A stretch of 64,000 bases of DNA, taken from contig NZ_STGD01000015.1 of NCBI RefSeq assembly GCF_005222755.1, forward strand, positions 1 through 64,000. Reading direction: 5' to 3'. A model generated the notes under the pieces. It made no database searches. It worked only from the letters and a program-made list of their open reading frames with translations, and had not been told where the DNA came from. The DNA is from Roseomonas sp. HF4 (lineage in GTDB: Bacteria; Pseudomonadota; Alphaproteobacteria; Acetobacterales; Acetobacteraceae). The position numbers and the translations under genes are program-made. This document shows, piece after piece, positions 18,300 to 27,051 of the stretch. Every line of letters begins with the position of its first letter. Positions within the stretch are counted from its first letter, which is position 1.

Positions 18300-19738
18300 C
18301 ACCGACGCCGATCGGCATCGTCGTCCTCGCGTTTTGCGTCCTCGCGATGGGGAACGCCACGCGGCTCGCGCAATTGATCCTCGTGGCCGGGGTATTCGAA
18401 GCAGCGGCGGCGGTCATCCTCGGCTCGCTCGGCGTGCAACCCGGCCTGGTGCCGGCGGGGATGCTGGTCGGGCTGGTCGCGATACACTACCTGGCCGGCC
18501 GGCGCAGCCCCGCCGAAGCGCCGGTGCTGGGCATCATGGCGCCGTTGCTCGTGATGTTCGCCTACGCCGCGCTGACCGCGGTCCTGATGCCCGAGGTCTT
18601 TGCCGGGCACATCATCGTCTGGCCGCAGAAGCTCGACCCGCTGTGGCTTCAGCCGGTTCCGCTGGCGCCCGGCCAAGGCAACCTGAACCAAGTCGTCTAC
18701 CTTGCGGCCAATGTTGCGCTGAGCTGCGCCGCGGCGCTCGCCTTCGGGCGGCCCGGGACGGCATGGGCATCGCTGGTGCGCGCCTACCTGCTGGGGGGCT
18801 GGCTGGTCGTCGGGATCGCCGGGTGGGAGTTCGTCGCGCGCACGCTCCGCCTGCCCTTCCCGCGCGAGTTGTTCTACTCCAACCCCGGTTGGACGATCGT
18901 CGAGCAGAGCCTCGGCGCGATGCCGCGCCTGCAATCGACCTTCGCCGAGCCATCCGCGCTCAGCTTCTATCTGGTCGGCGTGGCCTTCGCCTGCACGGGC
19001 CTCTGCCTTCGTGGCCGAACAGTGATGCGCGCCGACATCCTGCTCGTGCTGGTGCTGGTCGCGATCTTCCTCTCCACCTCGACGACCGGGATCGCCGCGG
19101 TCGCTATCGGCTTGCCCGGCATGCTGGTGATGGCGGCGCTGCGCGGCCGAAAAGTGGCGCTGAAGAAGCTGTTGCGGACCCTCGCCATGCCGCTTGTGGC
19201 CGCGACCCTTGGGGCCACGGCGCTGCTGGTGCTGCGCCCCGAACTCCTGGTGCAGATCGGCGATGTCGTGGCGACGACGCTCAGCAAAGGAGAGTCCGAC
19301 TCCTTCGCCGAACGGAGCGCGATGAACGCCGCCGCCTGGGACGCGTTCATGGCGAGCGGCGGGCTCGGGATCGGCTGGGGCAGCACGCGGGCCTCGAGCG
19401 TGGTGCCCGGTCTTCTGGCGGGCGCCGGGCTGGTGGGCTTGGTCGCGGTCGTGTGGTTCGGGCTCTGTCTGCGGCGCGCGGTCCGCATGGCCCGCGCGCT
19501 GCCGCCGCACCCGTCGGCGATCGCGATGGACGCCTTCGGCGCCGCGCTTGCCGGGCAATGCCTTGCCGGACTGCTCTCGGCGCCGGTGATAACGACCCCG
19601 ATCTTCTTCGTGCAAATCGGGATCCTCGCCGCCGCCGCGATCCGGGCGCGCATGGATGCCCGACGGGAGCGTGACGCGATCGCGCGCGTGGCGACGATGC
19701 TTGCCTATCCCGCGCCCGGCGGGCTCAGCGGCCGATGA
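18296..19738 (+). CDS. O-antigen ligase/polymerase-like membrane protein (Wzy-like)
   Basis: A 480-residue protein with about ten to twelve hydrophobic segments, a large periplasmic loop in the second half (SKGESDSFAERSAMNAAAWD then GLGIGWGSTRASS), and the general layout of Wzy/WaaL proteins. The start is GTG 18296, overlapping the Wzc-like stop by four bases (GTGA); the open frame extends upstream only because it shadows the Wzc gene. Its position after wzc-like and glycosyltransferase genes suggests the polymerase of the Wzx/Wzy route. The 3' end overlaps the convergent Crp-type gene by 14 bases. Confidence 0.8.
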   Translation: MTPTPIGIVVLAFCVLAMGNATRLAQLILVAGVFEAAAAVILGSLGVQPGLVPAGMLVGLVAIHYLAGRRSPAEAPVLGIMAPLLVMFAYAALTAVLMPEVFAGHIIVWPQKLDPLWLQPVPLAPGQGNLNQVVYLAANVALSCAAALAFGRPGTAWASLVRAYLLGGWLVVGIAGWEFVARTLRLPFPRELFYSNPGWTIVEQSLGAMPRLQSTFAEPSALSFYLVGVAFACTGLCLRGRTVMRADILLVLVLVAIFLSTSTTGIAAVAIGLPGMLVMAALRGRKVALKKLLRTLAMPLVAATLGATALLVLRPELLVQIGDVVATTLSKGESDSFAERSAMNAAAWDAFMASGGLGIGWGSTRASSVVPGLLAGAGLVGLVAVVWFGLCLRRAVRMARALPPHPSAIAMDAFGAALAGQCLAGLLSAPVITTPIFFVQIGILAAAAIRARMDARRERDAIARVATMLAYPAPGGLSGR

Positions 19739-20348
19739 ATTCCAGCGAGGCGCGGTGCAGGATCTGCACCGCATGGCTCTCGGGCAGAGCCACGAGCCCG
19801 TCCGCGACCATCTGGGTGAAGTTGCGGCACACGGTCTCGGGCGAGAGGCAGAGATAGTCGGCAATGTCGTAGCGCGACATCGGCAGCACCACCTCGTTGC
19901 CACCGGCGGCGATCCGGTCCGACATCTCGATGATGAAGGCGGCGAGCTTCTCGCGTGCGTTCTTGTGGCCGAGCATGAAAAGCTTCGCCTGCAGCACGCC
20001 GAGCCGGGCGTTGTAGAAGTCCGTCGCCTGTTCCTCGTCCCGCGGATCGGTCGGCTGGAGGGTGATGGCGGCGGGCGTCACCGCTTCGATGCTGCCGTTG
20101 TGCGAGCGCACCTCTGCCAGACCGATCCGGTCACCGGCAAAGAGGAATTCGGTGATCTGGCGCCTGCCGTCCGAATGGGGATGACAGACACGCAGGCAGC
20201 CCTGCTCGACCTGCAGGGCCTGTTCCGTGCCGCGATCCTGGGTGCGCAGGACCTCGCCCCGGCGCAACCGCTTCGCGACGCCCGAGGACAAGGGCGGGGA
20301 GGACCGCAGCTCACGCAGGAGCTCGGGGTCGTGCTGCCTGATCAACAT
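19725..20348 (-). CDS. Crp/Fnr-family transcriptional regulator
   Basis: A 207-residue protein: cyclic-nucleotide-binding-like beta-roll (VEQGCLRVCHPHSDGRRQIT, FLFAGDRIGLAE) then a dimerisation helix and HTH_Crp domain with YDIADYLCLSPETVCRNFTQ near 160-179. The recognition helix E-T-V-C-R keeps the Glu and Arg that contact TTGAT half-sites but has Cys in place of the usual Ser. No N-terminal Fe-S cysteine cluster is visible, so it is FixK-like rather than FNR-like. ATG 20348 is preferred over 20360 because GGAGG lies six bases upstream; a run of nine G (plus strand, 20363-20371) is just beyond. Confidence 0.87.
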   Translation of the reverse strand: MLIRQHDPELLRELRSSPPLSSGVAKRLRRGEVLRTQDRGTEQALQVEQGCLRVCHPHSDGRRQITEFLFAGDRIGLAEVRSHNGSIEAVTPAAITLQPTDPRDEEQATDFYNARLGVLQAKLFMLGHKNAREKLAAFIIEMSDRIAAGGNEVVLPMSRYDIADYLCLSPETVCRNFTQMVADGLVALPESHAVQILHRASLEFIGR

Positions 20349-20475
20349 GGCGTCCTCCATCCGGGGGGGGGCTGGAAGGCCCGGCGTTGGACAGACGGTA
20401 TGAAGAGAAATGCTGCACCGCCATACGGGAGAACCCTGACGGTACCCTCACGTTATATTCACGCTGCGACTCGCG

Positions 20476-21129
20476 TCAGGCGTGTGTCGACGACGAGGTT
20501 TCCTCCACGATCCCCGCCGCGATCGCGATGCGCACGAGTTCCGGCACCGAACTCGCGCCCGACTTGCGGACGATGCGGGAACGATGGACCTCGACCGTCC
20601 GCGGGCTCATGCGCAGCGCGTTCGCCACGCCCTTGTTCGACCCGCGGGTCACGAAGCTCGCGAGCACCTCGCGTTCCCGCGGCGTGAGGGACCTGAGGCG
20701 CTCGGCGGCGGCCGGATCCTTGGGATCGCCCTGCTCGAGGTCTGCGAAGGCGTCCTTGACTGCCTTCAGCAGGAGGTCGGGGTCCGCCGGCTTTTCGATC
20801 ACATGGGCTGCCCCGCTGCGCATCGCCTGGACCGCGAGCGGCACGCAGGCGTGCCCGCTCAGCAGGATGATGCGCAGCGCCTGGCCAGGTCCTTCCTGCC
20901 CCGGCCGCAAGTCGTGCAGCAGGGCGAGACCGCTGCGCCCCGGCATCTCGACATCCGTGATGACGACCATCGGCCTGGAGCCCGGGCGGTGGGGGAGGAA
21001 TGTGGTCAGAAAGGCGTCTGCCGAGGCATGCTTATGGACCGAATACCCGTTTTGCGTGAGTAGGATGCCCACGGACTCGCGGATATCGGCGTCATCATCG
21101 AGCAGATGCACGATCTGGTCTGTATTCAT
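20476..21129 (-). CDS. FixJ-like response regulator (receiver plus LuxR-type HTH)
   Basis: A 217-residue two-domain regulator. The receiver has LLDDDADIRES (acidic pocket 11-13), phospho-acceptor Asp59 in VVITDVEMPG and Lys113 in EKPAD. The output domain begins LTPREREVLASFVTRGSNKG near 150 and is of the GerE/LuxR type. It is divergent from the histidine kinase gene, its likely partner, with an FNR-type box between them. Start ATG 21129 gives the normal N-terminus; the extension to 21174 adds residues not seen in the family. Confidence 0.9.
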   Translation of the reverse strand: MNTDQIVHLLDDDADIRESVGILLTQNGYSVHKHASADAFLTTFLPHRPGSRPMVVITDVEMPGRSGLALLHDLRPGQEGPGQALRIILLSGHACVPLAVQAMRSGAAHVIEKPADPDLLLKAVKDAFADLEQGDPKDPAAAERLRSLTPREREVLASFVTRGSNKGVANALRMSPRTVEVHRSRIVRKSGASSVPELVRIAIAAGIVEETSSSTHA

Positions 21130-21441
21130 GACATCAACCTCAACGAGCAGATTATATTGGACCGCCCCCGGCAATATTCTTTAACATACTCGACGACCAC
21201 AAGAGCATTTTTCATTTGATCTGGATCACAAGCCGGGCATGCTTTCATCCGCAAATCCGTGCTTCTATCTGGCAAACTGTATCGAAAAAAGCATGCCTGC
21301 AGCGAGCGAGGCGCGCGGTATACGTAAATGCGCGGTGTCGAGGGGGCCGAGGATCATGTCACGGCAGGTGTTCCCAGGCCGGACTGCCTCCGCCATGACG
21401 GCACGGGCCGGGTGGAACGCGCCGGCCGCGTCGGGCGCTAG
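21130..21441. promoter_or_regulatory. Divergent promoter region of the two-component pair
   Basis: This 312-base region between the response regulator and the kinase is AT-richer than its surroundings, especially 21140-21320. It has no credible gene. It contains the FNR/FixK-type box at 21216-21229 and should hold promoters for both genes. Confidence 0.55.
21216..21229. promoter_or_regulatory. FNR/FixK-type box
   Basis: TTGAT-CTGG-ATCAC matches the Fnr/FixK consensus TTGAT-N4-ATCAA at nine of ten defined bases. It lies 87 bases before the response-regulator start and 213 before the kinase start. The Crp/Fnr-type gene at 19725 is the obvious local candidate to bind it. Confidence 0.6.
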
Positions 21442-23151
21442 GTGAAACAGCCGACTTCCCGCGCCGCGTCGGGGCGGCGCGCCTCGCGCTGGCCCTTCAT
21501 CGGGCTGTCCGCCGTCGCGGGCTGCATCGCGGCGGGCGGACTGGCGATGACGCTGATGCCGGCGGAACGCCAGGAGTTGGCGGGCAGCGCGGCGGGGCGC
21601 CAGGCGCAGCAGGTCGCAGCCGCAACGGCGGCCCACGTCGCCGCCGCGGTCGGGCAAGCGCAGGCGATCGCCCGACTGGCGCTCGCATCGCAGGACGGCG
21701 CGACCGCCGCCCGTCGGGAGATCGAAGGCGGCGCCGGCGTCACCATCCTGCTCCGGCCGGATGCGGATACGCCGCAGGATCCCCTGGTCCCGCGCTCCTC
21801 CCCCAGGGTCGATCTCACTGAGCCTTCGCCGGGCGTCCTCGGCATCGTCGTCGAGCACGCCGCTGCGCCCCCCGCCGGCGGGGCCGTGACCGTGACGCTT
21901 CCGCTCGGCCGCCTGTCTGCATCGGACGGCGCGGCGGAGGTCGCCTTGTTCCGGGTCGGAATGGCCCCGGCGTTGCGGCCGGCCGCCGCCGGACCGCTCC
22001 GCGCGGCGGAACGGTATCTGTCGGGGCTCCCCCGGACGGCACTTGCGGCGCCCGGCGCCCTTGCGATGCCGCCCGACGATGCCGGAACGACGGCCCGGGT
22101 CGCCTGGACACCGGTCGCGGGCACGGATCTGGCGGCCGTTGCCGCCGTGTCGGTCGCGCCCGTCGCGCCGCGCCAGGTCTTCCCGCCGCCGGTCATCCTG
22201 GCCGCGATCCTTGGCGCCATGCTCGGCATCCTGGTGACCGACCTCGCGCGGCGCCGCGAGGATCGGCGGGACCTCGGCGCGGCTCTCGCCCGTGCCCGGC
22301 GGGACCACGATGCGGCGCTCCGCGCCCTGGCCGAGCGCCAGGACCTCGAGACCCTGGGTCGCCTCACGGCCGGCGTCGCGCACGACATGGGCAATGTGAT
22401 GCAGGTGGTCGAGACCTACCTCAGGGCCATCCCCGGCGCCGCCGGCGACCCGGCCGAGATGACCCGGCTGCTCGATCGGGCACGCGGCGCCGCGCGGCGC
22501 GGCGCGAATGGGGCACGCGACCTCCTGGCCCTCGCGCGCGGCAGCAGCCGCAGGCCGCGCCCGGTCGATGTCCCCTCGCTCCTTGCCGAGCTCGCGGACG
22601 TCATGCAGGAACTGCTGGGGGAGACGTTCACGGTGCGCCTCGACGTGCCGGCGGCCCTGCCGCCCGCCCTCGCCGACCCCGGCGACCTCGAGGCGATGCT
22701 CGTGAACCTCGCCACCAATTCGCGCGACGCGATGGCGGCGGCGGGCTCGGGCATGCTGACCATTTCCGCCGCGCTGATCGGAAGCCCCGGCTCGGCCAAG
22801 CCCGACGAGGCATCGCAGGGCGGCGAATGGATCCGCATCGATATCGTCGACACCGGAATCGGCATGGATGCTGAGACGCTTGCCAACGCCCTGGAGCCCT
22901 TCTTCACGACCAAGCCGCGCGGCCGGGGGACCGGCCTCGGCCTAGCGCTGGCGCGCGAATTCGCAGAACGCTCGGGCGGCATGCTGCAAATCGAGAGCAC
23001 GCCCGGCGTCGGCACGCGGGCGAGCCTTCTCCTGCATCCGGCTTCGCAGGAAAACTTGACGGACGACGTGGCTGTGCCCGACCTGGACGCCGCGTTGAAT
23101 GCTTCGGGCAACACCGCTCCCCCGCAAGGGGCGATGCACATCAAGGGGTAG
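21442..23151 (+). CDS. Membrane sensor histidine kinase
   Basis: A 569-residue kinase with two membrane segments (near 15-35 and 250-270) framing a periplasmic domain of about 210 residues without a recognised fold. The cytoplasmic part has the H-box GRLTAGVAHDMGNVMQ (His314), N-box MLVNLATNSRDAM, G1 DIVDTGIGMD and G2 RGRGTGLGLALAREF. The H-box resembles that of NtrB-type hybrid kinases. The start is GTG 21442. It is divergent from the FixJ-like regulator and seven bases upstream of the outer-membrane barrel gene, so sensing is linked to the envelope or polysaccharide export. Confidence 0.88.
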   Translation: MKQPTSRAASGRRASRWPFIGLSAVAGCIAAGGLAMTLMPAERQELAGSAAGRQAQQVAAATAAHVAAAVGQAQAIARLALASQDGATAARREIEGGAGVTILLRPDADTPQDPLVPRSSPRVDLTEPSPGVLGIVVEHAAAPPAGGAVTVTLPLGRLSASDGAAEVALFRVGMAPALRPAAAGPLRAAERYLSGLPRTALAAPGALAMPPDDAGTTARVAWTPVAGTDLAAVAAVSVAPVAPRQVFPPPVILAAILGAMLGILVTDLARRREDRRDLGAALARARRDHDAALRALAERQDLETLGRLTAGVAHDMGNVMQVVETYLRAIPGAAGDPAEMTRLLDRARGAARRGANGARDLLALARGSSRRPRPVDVPSLLAELADVMQELLGETFTVRLDVPAALPPALADPGDLEAMLVNLATNSRDAMAAAGSGMLTISAALIGSPGSAKPDEASQGGEWIRIDIVDTGIGMDAETLANALEPFFTTKPRGRGTGLGLALAREFAERSGGMLQIESTPGVGTRASLLLHPASQENLTDDVAVPDLDAALNASGNTAPPQGAMHIKG

Positions 23152-23158
23152 CAGTCAG

Positions 23159-24436
23159 ATGCGGCATGCGGTCAGGTCGCCCCACGCCCCGGCATTCATG
23201 GCATGCCTGGTCGCGGCGTTTCTCGCGCCGGCAGCGCCGGCGGCGGCGCAGGAGGATCTGCGCACCGTCCCCGCGCGCGGGCAGCCCGTCATGGAAAGGC
23301 CGCGCCCCGAGGTCGACCCGGCCGGGGTCCGCATGGGCAGCTTCCGGCTCGATGCCTCGGCGGCGGCGGGAATCGGCTACGACGACAACCTGTTCGGGTC
23401 GAACAGGACCCGGCGTGGCGACGGCTTCGGCGAGACCGCGCTCCGCGCCCGTCTCGCGAGCGACTGGACGACCCATGCGGTCGGCGTCTCGGCGGGGCTG
23501 ACCGACCGCCGCTATTTCAGCGAGCGCAACCTCGACTGGACCGACTGGGACGCCTCCGTCTTCGGGCGCTACGACATCGACAGCGTCACCGCGGTCCGCG
23601 CGTCATACGTCCGTCGGCGCGAACACCTCGACCCGCAGAATGTCGACGCGCAGCAGGCGGGCCTCGTCGAGCCGGTTCCATACGATGTCGACGAGATCGA
23701 CGCCGGCATCGCGACCATGCTGAACCGCATCCCGCTGGGCGCCTCGGCGACCTATTCCCGGTACCGCTACCAGGACGAAGCGGGTGCCGGCGGCGTCGGG
23801 GCCTTCTCCGTGTTCGACTACGATACCCTGACGCTGCGCCTCGACAGCGGCTACGAGTTCATGCCCGGCCGGACGCTGACGATCGGGGTGCGACACCAGA
23901 CCGTGACCTACCAGGACCTCCTGCTGCGCGACCGCGACAGCGAGACCTGGGCTGGCCTCGTGGGTTTCCGCTATGACTTCGACGGCGTCTGGGCCGCACG
24001 CATCGCCGTCGGCTATGCCCGGCGCGACTACAGCGGCGCGCAGTTCAAGCCGATCGAGACGCCGGCCGTCGACATCGCCGTTACCTGGAACGTGACGCCG
24101 CTGACCACGATCAGCTTCGCGGCCGGCCGGGCGATCCGCGAATCCATCCGCACGAACAGCGCGAGCTACGTGAGCGACTACGCGGTGCTGCGCGCGGACC
24201 ACGAACTCTATCGCAACATCATTCTGTCCGCTTCGGCCGGGCTCAATAGGCAGGATTACCAGCAGCCTTCGGAAAGCGCGCTGGACGGCGTCCTGCGCGC
24301 CTCGGCCACATGGCTCGTCAACCGCAATATCGCCGTCACGCTAGACTATCAGTATACGAACCGCCTCTCGCGCTCGGGCGGCATTCCGGATTTCGACGAG
24401 AATGTCGTCTTCCTCCGCGCGCGTTTTGCGATCTAG
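23159..24436 (+). CDS. Outer-membrane beta-barrel protein (BBP2-type)
   Basis: A 425-residue protein with a Sec signal (MACLVAAFLAPAAPAAAQ, cleavage after AAAQ) and many alternating beta strands. It ends in an aromatic/hydrophobic strand (VVFLRARFAI), as outer-membrane barrels do. The pattern (GIGYDDNLFGSNRTRRGD at the mature N-terminus) fits the putative beta-barrel porin 2 family common in alphaproteobacterial exopolysaccharide loci. Probably assists polymer passage or anchoring. The upstream frame to 23099 overlaps the kinase gene, so ATG 23159 is used. Confidence 0.85.
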   Translation: MRHAVRSPHAPAFMACLVAAFLAPAAPAAAQEDLRTVPARGQPVMERPRPEVDPAGVRMGSFRLDASAAAGIGYDDNLFGSNRTRRGDGFGETALRARLASDWTTHAVGVSAGLTDRRYFSERNLDWTDWDASVFGRYDIDSVTAVRASYVRRREHLDPQNVDAQQAGLVEPVPYDVDEIDAGIATMLNRIPLGASATYSRYRYQDEAGAGGVGAFSVFDYDTLTLRLDSGYEFMPGRTLTIGVRHQTVTYQDLLLRDRDSETWAGLVGFRYDFDGVWAARIAVGYARRDYSGAQFKPIETPAVDIAVTWNVTPLTTISFAAGRAIRESIRTNSASYVSDYAVLRADHELYRNIILSASAGLNRQDYQQPSESALDGVLRASATWLVNRNIAVTLDYQYTNRLSRSGGIPDFDENVVFLRARFAI

Positions 24437-24813
24437 GGCGGCGTCCGGCCAGGCGTAACCTCGGCGAGGGTCTGGCACCCAGGCATTGGCTTGCTCCGAA
24501 GCGTATGTTTGCCGGGCAAGCCATCCGGCCGGGTGGTTCCGGCTGGCAGGTTATTGCGTCAGGAGGCTCTCCGGAACGCCCGGCGGGCCACGCACGCTTC
24601 GGAAAGCTGCTGCCGTTGGATCGCGCCATGCGTGCACGTTTCTCCCGCATCAATGCCTTGGCGCGTATCGGCCTAGGTCAGGCCGCTCCGCCAGTGCGTG
24701 CGCCCTGAAGTCCTCCCGTGTGTGTGCCGACAAGTTTTCGCCAGCCCTCAGGGACCCGCCTGAACCTTTCGACCATACTGATGTTTCAGCCGAGGTCGGG
24801 AGGCGGTGCGACG
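24437..24813. other. Intergenic region before the acyltransferase gene
   Basis: These 377 bases contain no gene that I can support. The only notable item is the AT-rich motif at 24728-24742. Confidence 0.5.
24728..24742 (+). promoter_or_regulatory. CGACAAGTTTTC motif, copy 2
   Basis: CGACAAGTTTTCGCC differs at one position from the copy at 9700-9714. It lies 71-86 bases before the acyltransferase start, a spacing close to that of copy 1. Confidence 0.35.
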
Positions 24814-25938
24814 GTGTCGGCGAAGGAGAACGGGCCAGCCGCGGCATCCCCTGGAAGACTGACCACGCTCGACGCGCTGCGCGGCGCCGCCAGCCTCCTG
24901 GTGCTGTTCTACCATCTCGACGACGTGCTCGTCGCGCTGGGCGCCGACCCGCCCTTCGGCGGCCTGGGCCATGGCGGCGCGCGCGGCGTGGACTTCCTCT
25001 TTGTGCTCAGCGGCTACGTCATGGCCCGGGTATACCTGATGGACCGCGAACGAAGGACAAGCGCGACCGCGTTCCTCCGCCAGCGGGCACAGCGCCTGCT
25101 GCCGGCCTTCTGGACCGTCAGCCTCGCCGCGCTCGCGCTCTATGTGGCCGGATACGGCGGTATGGAAAAGGCGACGAAGCTTGAGCCGTTGCGCCTGTTG
25201 GCGAGCTTCCTGCTGCTGCCGCAGGACCACCAGCCTCTCCTGAATGTCAGTTGGTTCCTGGTCTACGAGGCTTTCTTCTACCTGCTGGTGGCCCTCGCGC
25301 TGTTCGACCGGCGCATCGGCTTCGCCGCCATCTTCGCATGGCAAGGCCTGGTGCTGGCGCTGCTGTTGGCTGGCCAGCATGTCGGGCCGTCGGAGGTTCC
25401 CAACTACCTCAGCCCGAGGTGCCTGGGCCTCGGCATCGGGATCGCCTTCGCGATGCTCGGCCGGCGGATCGAACAGCGTTGCGGCCTTCGGGCAATGTCC
25501 TTCGCCTTCGTCGCTGCCGCAGGGCTCTTCCTGGGCGACATGGTCTGGGAAGGGATCGGCGAGCGGGACACCCACGGCCTGCCGATCCTGTTGCTCGACC
25601 TGGCCGCCGGCACCGTCCTGCTGACCGTCACGACGCTGGAGCGCCGCGGTGGCTGGAAAGCGCCGCGTCCGCTGGCGGCACTCGGTTCCATCTCCTATTC
25701 GGTATACCTCACGCATTTTGCGGTGCTGACGCTGTCCGTCCGCTTCATCGCATCGCTCGGCATGCCTGTCGGACAAGCTACGGCGCTCGCCTGTGCGGTC
25801 GCCGCGCTTGCGGTGGGGGCCAGCTTCCACCGCTGGCTGGATGCGCCAGTCCAGTCGGCCCTGCGCGGCAGGCAAATGGCACGAAAGGCGGAGACGCGGC
25901 GCACGGTCGGCGTCGAGGCGAGCCACCGCTCGGCCTGA
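24814..25938 (+). CDS. Acyltransferase family 3 membrane protein
   Basis: About 374 residues with roughly ten membrane segments. The N-terminus LTTLDALRGAASLLVLFYHL carries the family signature R-G-x-A and the catalytic-type His of the YHL motif. GGARGVDFLFVLSGYVMARV with downstream RRAQRLLPAFW-like residues complete the Acyl_transf_3 pattern (OafA/ExoZ type). It likely adds acetyl or other acyl groups to the polysaccharide. GTG 24814 is favoured by GGGAGG ten bases upstream; ATG 24781 is the alternative. Last intact gene of the locus. Confidence 0.83.
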   Translation: MSAKENGPAAASPGRLTTLDALRGAASLLVLFYHLDDVLVALGADPPFGGLGHGGARGVDFLFVLSGYVMARVYLMDRERRTSATAFLRQRAQRLLPAFWTVSLAALALYVAGYGGMEKATKLEPLRLLASFLLLPQDHQPLLNVSWFLVYEAFFYLLVALALFDRRIGFAAIFAWQGLVLALLLAGQHVGPSEVPNYLSPRCLGLGIGIAFAMLGRRIEQRCGLRAMSFAFVAAAGLFLGDMVWEGIGERDTHGLPILLLDLAAGTVLLTVTTLERRGGWKAPRPLAALGSISYSVYLTHFAVLTLSVRFIASLGMPVGQATALACAVAALAVGASFHRWLDAPVQSALRGRQMARKAETRRTVGVEASHRSA

Positions 25939-26223
25939 TGCCAAAGGCTTCGGTGAAGCTGGCATTGCCCCGCCGTCTTGATGGTCGGCAGGTGCTGACA
26001 GGTCGCTCCTGGCCATGATCCCCGCTTGCCATGCCATCGGCAGTCGGCGCGACGATGAGGCTTGTCTTTCGGATCAGCGCGCGCCGTCACGCCCTTGAGC
26101 AACAAGGGAAACATCTGATCGGATTTCTTGCTTCGGAAAACATCGGTTCTGGAGGAACTTACGTCCGACCGGCGAGACCGTGCCCCCCCAGGCACGGCGC
26201 TGCTCCAGGCGGGGCGGCGCGCG

Positions 26224-26976
26224 TCAGGCGCCGCTGCCGGGGCCCTTCCGGCGCGCCAGCGCCAGGATGGTCCAGCCCAGGCCCAGGTCTTCCTTGAGCC
26301 GCTCGAACCGGTCGCCCACCACCGCGCGGGCCAACCGGTCCAGCTTGCGAGAGTTCAGTAGCCGCAGCACGCCCTGCCGCGCGCGACGTTAGGGTCCGCA
26401 TGCCAAGAACGTCGAAATCCGCGCGAGTAGCTGGCGGAGCTCACGCCGGTCCATCCATTTCCGCAACTGCCCCGGCGCCGGGAGCGGGATGCGGTTGAGT
26501 TCGAGGATGGGTCGGTTCTGCGTCGCCAGCAACAGGTGCCCGCCCGGCCGCAGCAGGCGCGCGATGCGCCCGAGGAACGCCTGCTGGTTGGCCACATGCG
26601 CCAGCACCTCGAGGCTGCCCGCCACATCGTAGGCGGCCTCGCCGAACTCGAGCGTCATGAAGTCGCCCGCGACGAAGCGTGCGCGGGGTACGCGGCGCGC
26701 GGCGCGGGCGAGCACCTGGTCCGACAGGTCCGCCGCCGTGACGCGACCGAAGGGCAGCACGTCGCTCTCGAGTCAGCCCGCGCCGCAGCCGACGTCGATG
26801 ATGTCGAGGTCACGGCGACCGCGCGTCGCCAGCCACTCCAGCACCTCCCGCCGCTGGCGCGCGGGCATCTCGTCGACGGCATGCTCGCGCGTCTCGGCGT
26901 TCCAACGGTTCCAAAAGGGCCGCTGCAGCGTCGTGTCGTGGAGGAGGGGGCTGGTCACCACGCCGACCGCCGGCAA
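26224..26976 (-). pseudogene. SAM-dependent methyltransferase (UbiG-like), two in-frame stops
   Basis: One continuous frame encodes a class I methyltransferase: WNRWNAETREHAVDEMPARQ at the front, motif I LDIIDVGCGAG, then a TGA (26773-26775), then GRVTAADLSDQVLARAARRV and PGGHLLLATQNRP. A TAA (26389-26391) follows, then a family-like C-terminus (GVLRLLNSRKLDRLARAVVG, LGLGWTILALARR) to a TGA at 26224-26226. There are no indels; the frame is intact except for the stops. The first probably replaces a Trp codon. No good ATG is found at the 5' end. Most simply a decayed glycan or quinone methyltransferase. Confidence 0.82.
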
Positions 26977-27051
26977 GATAGGGCCAAGGACGTTTTTCAG
27001 GGCGGTCCGTGGCGCGGCGTGGCGGGCATCTGCCGAAAACGTGTCCGCACT

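Noticed and set aside
16038-18302. Long minus-strand frame opposite the Wzc-like gene
   Set aside because: Low-complexity Arg/Gly/Ala-rich shadow; the plus strand encodes clear Wzz and BY-kinase-like motifs.
24437-24813. Possible small gene or sigma-54 promoter between the barrel and acyltransferase genes
   Set aside because: TGGCAC is present near 24473 but the required TTGC at fixed spacing is not; short frames lack ribosome-binding sites and similarity.
26178-26197. Hairpin CCGTGCC / GGCACGG downstream of the methyltransferase pseudogene as a terminator
   Set aside because: No T-tract follows on either strand, so an intrinsic terminator cannot be supported.
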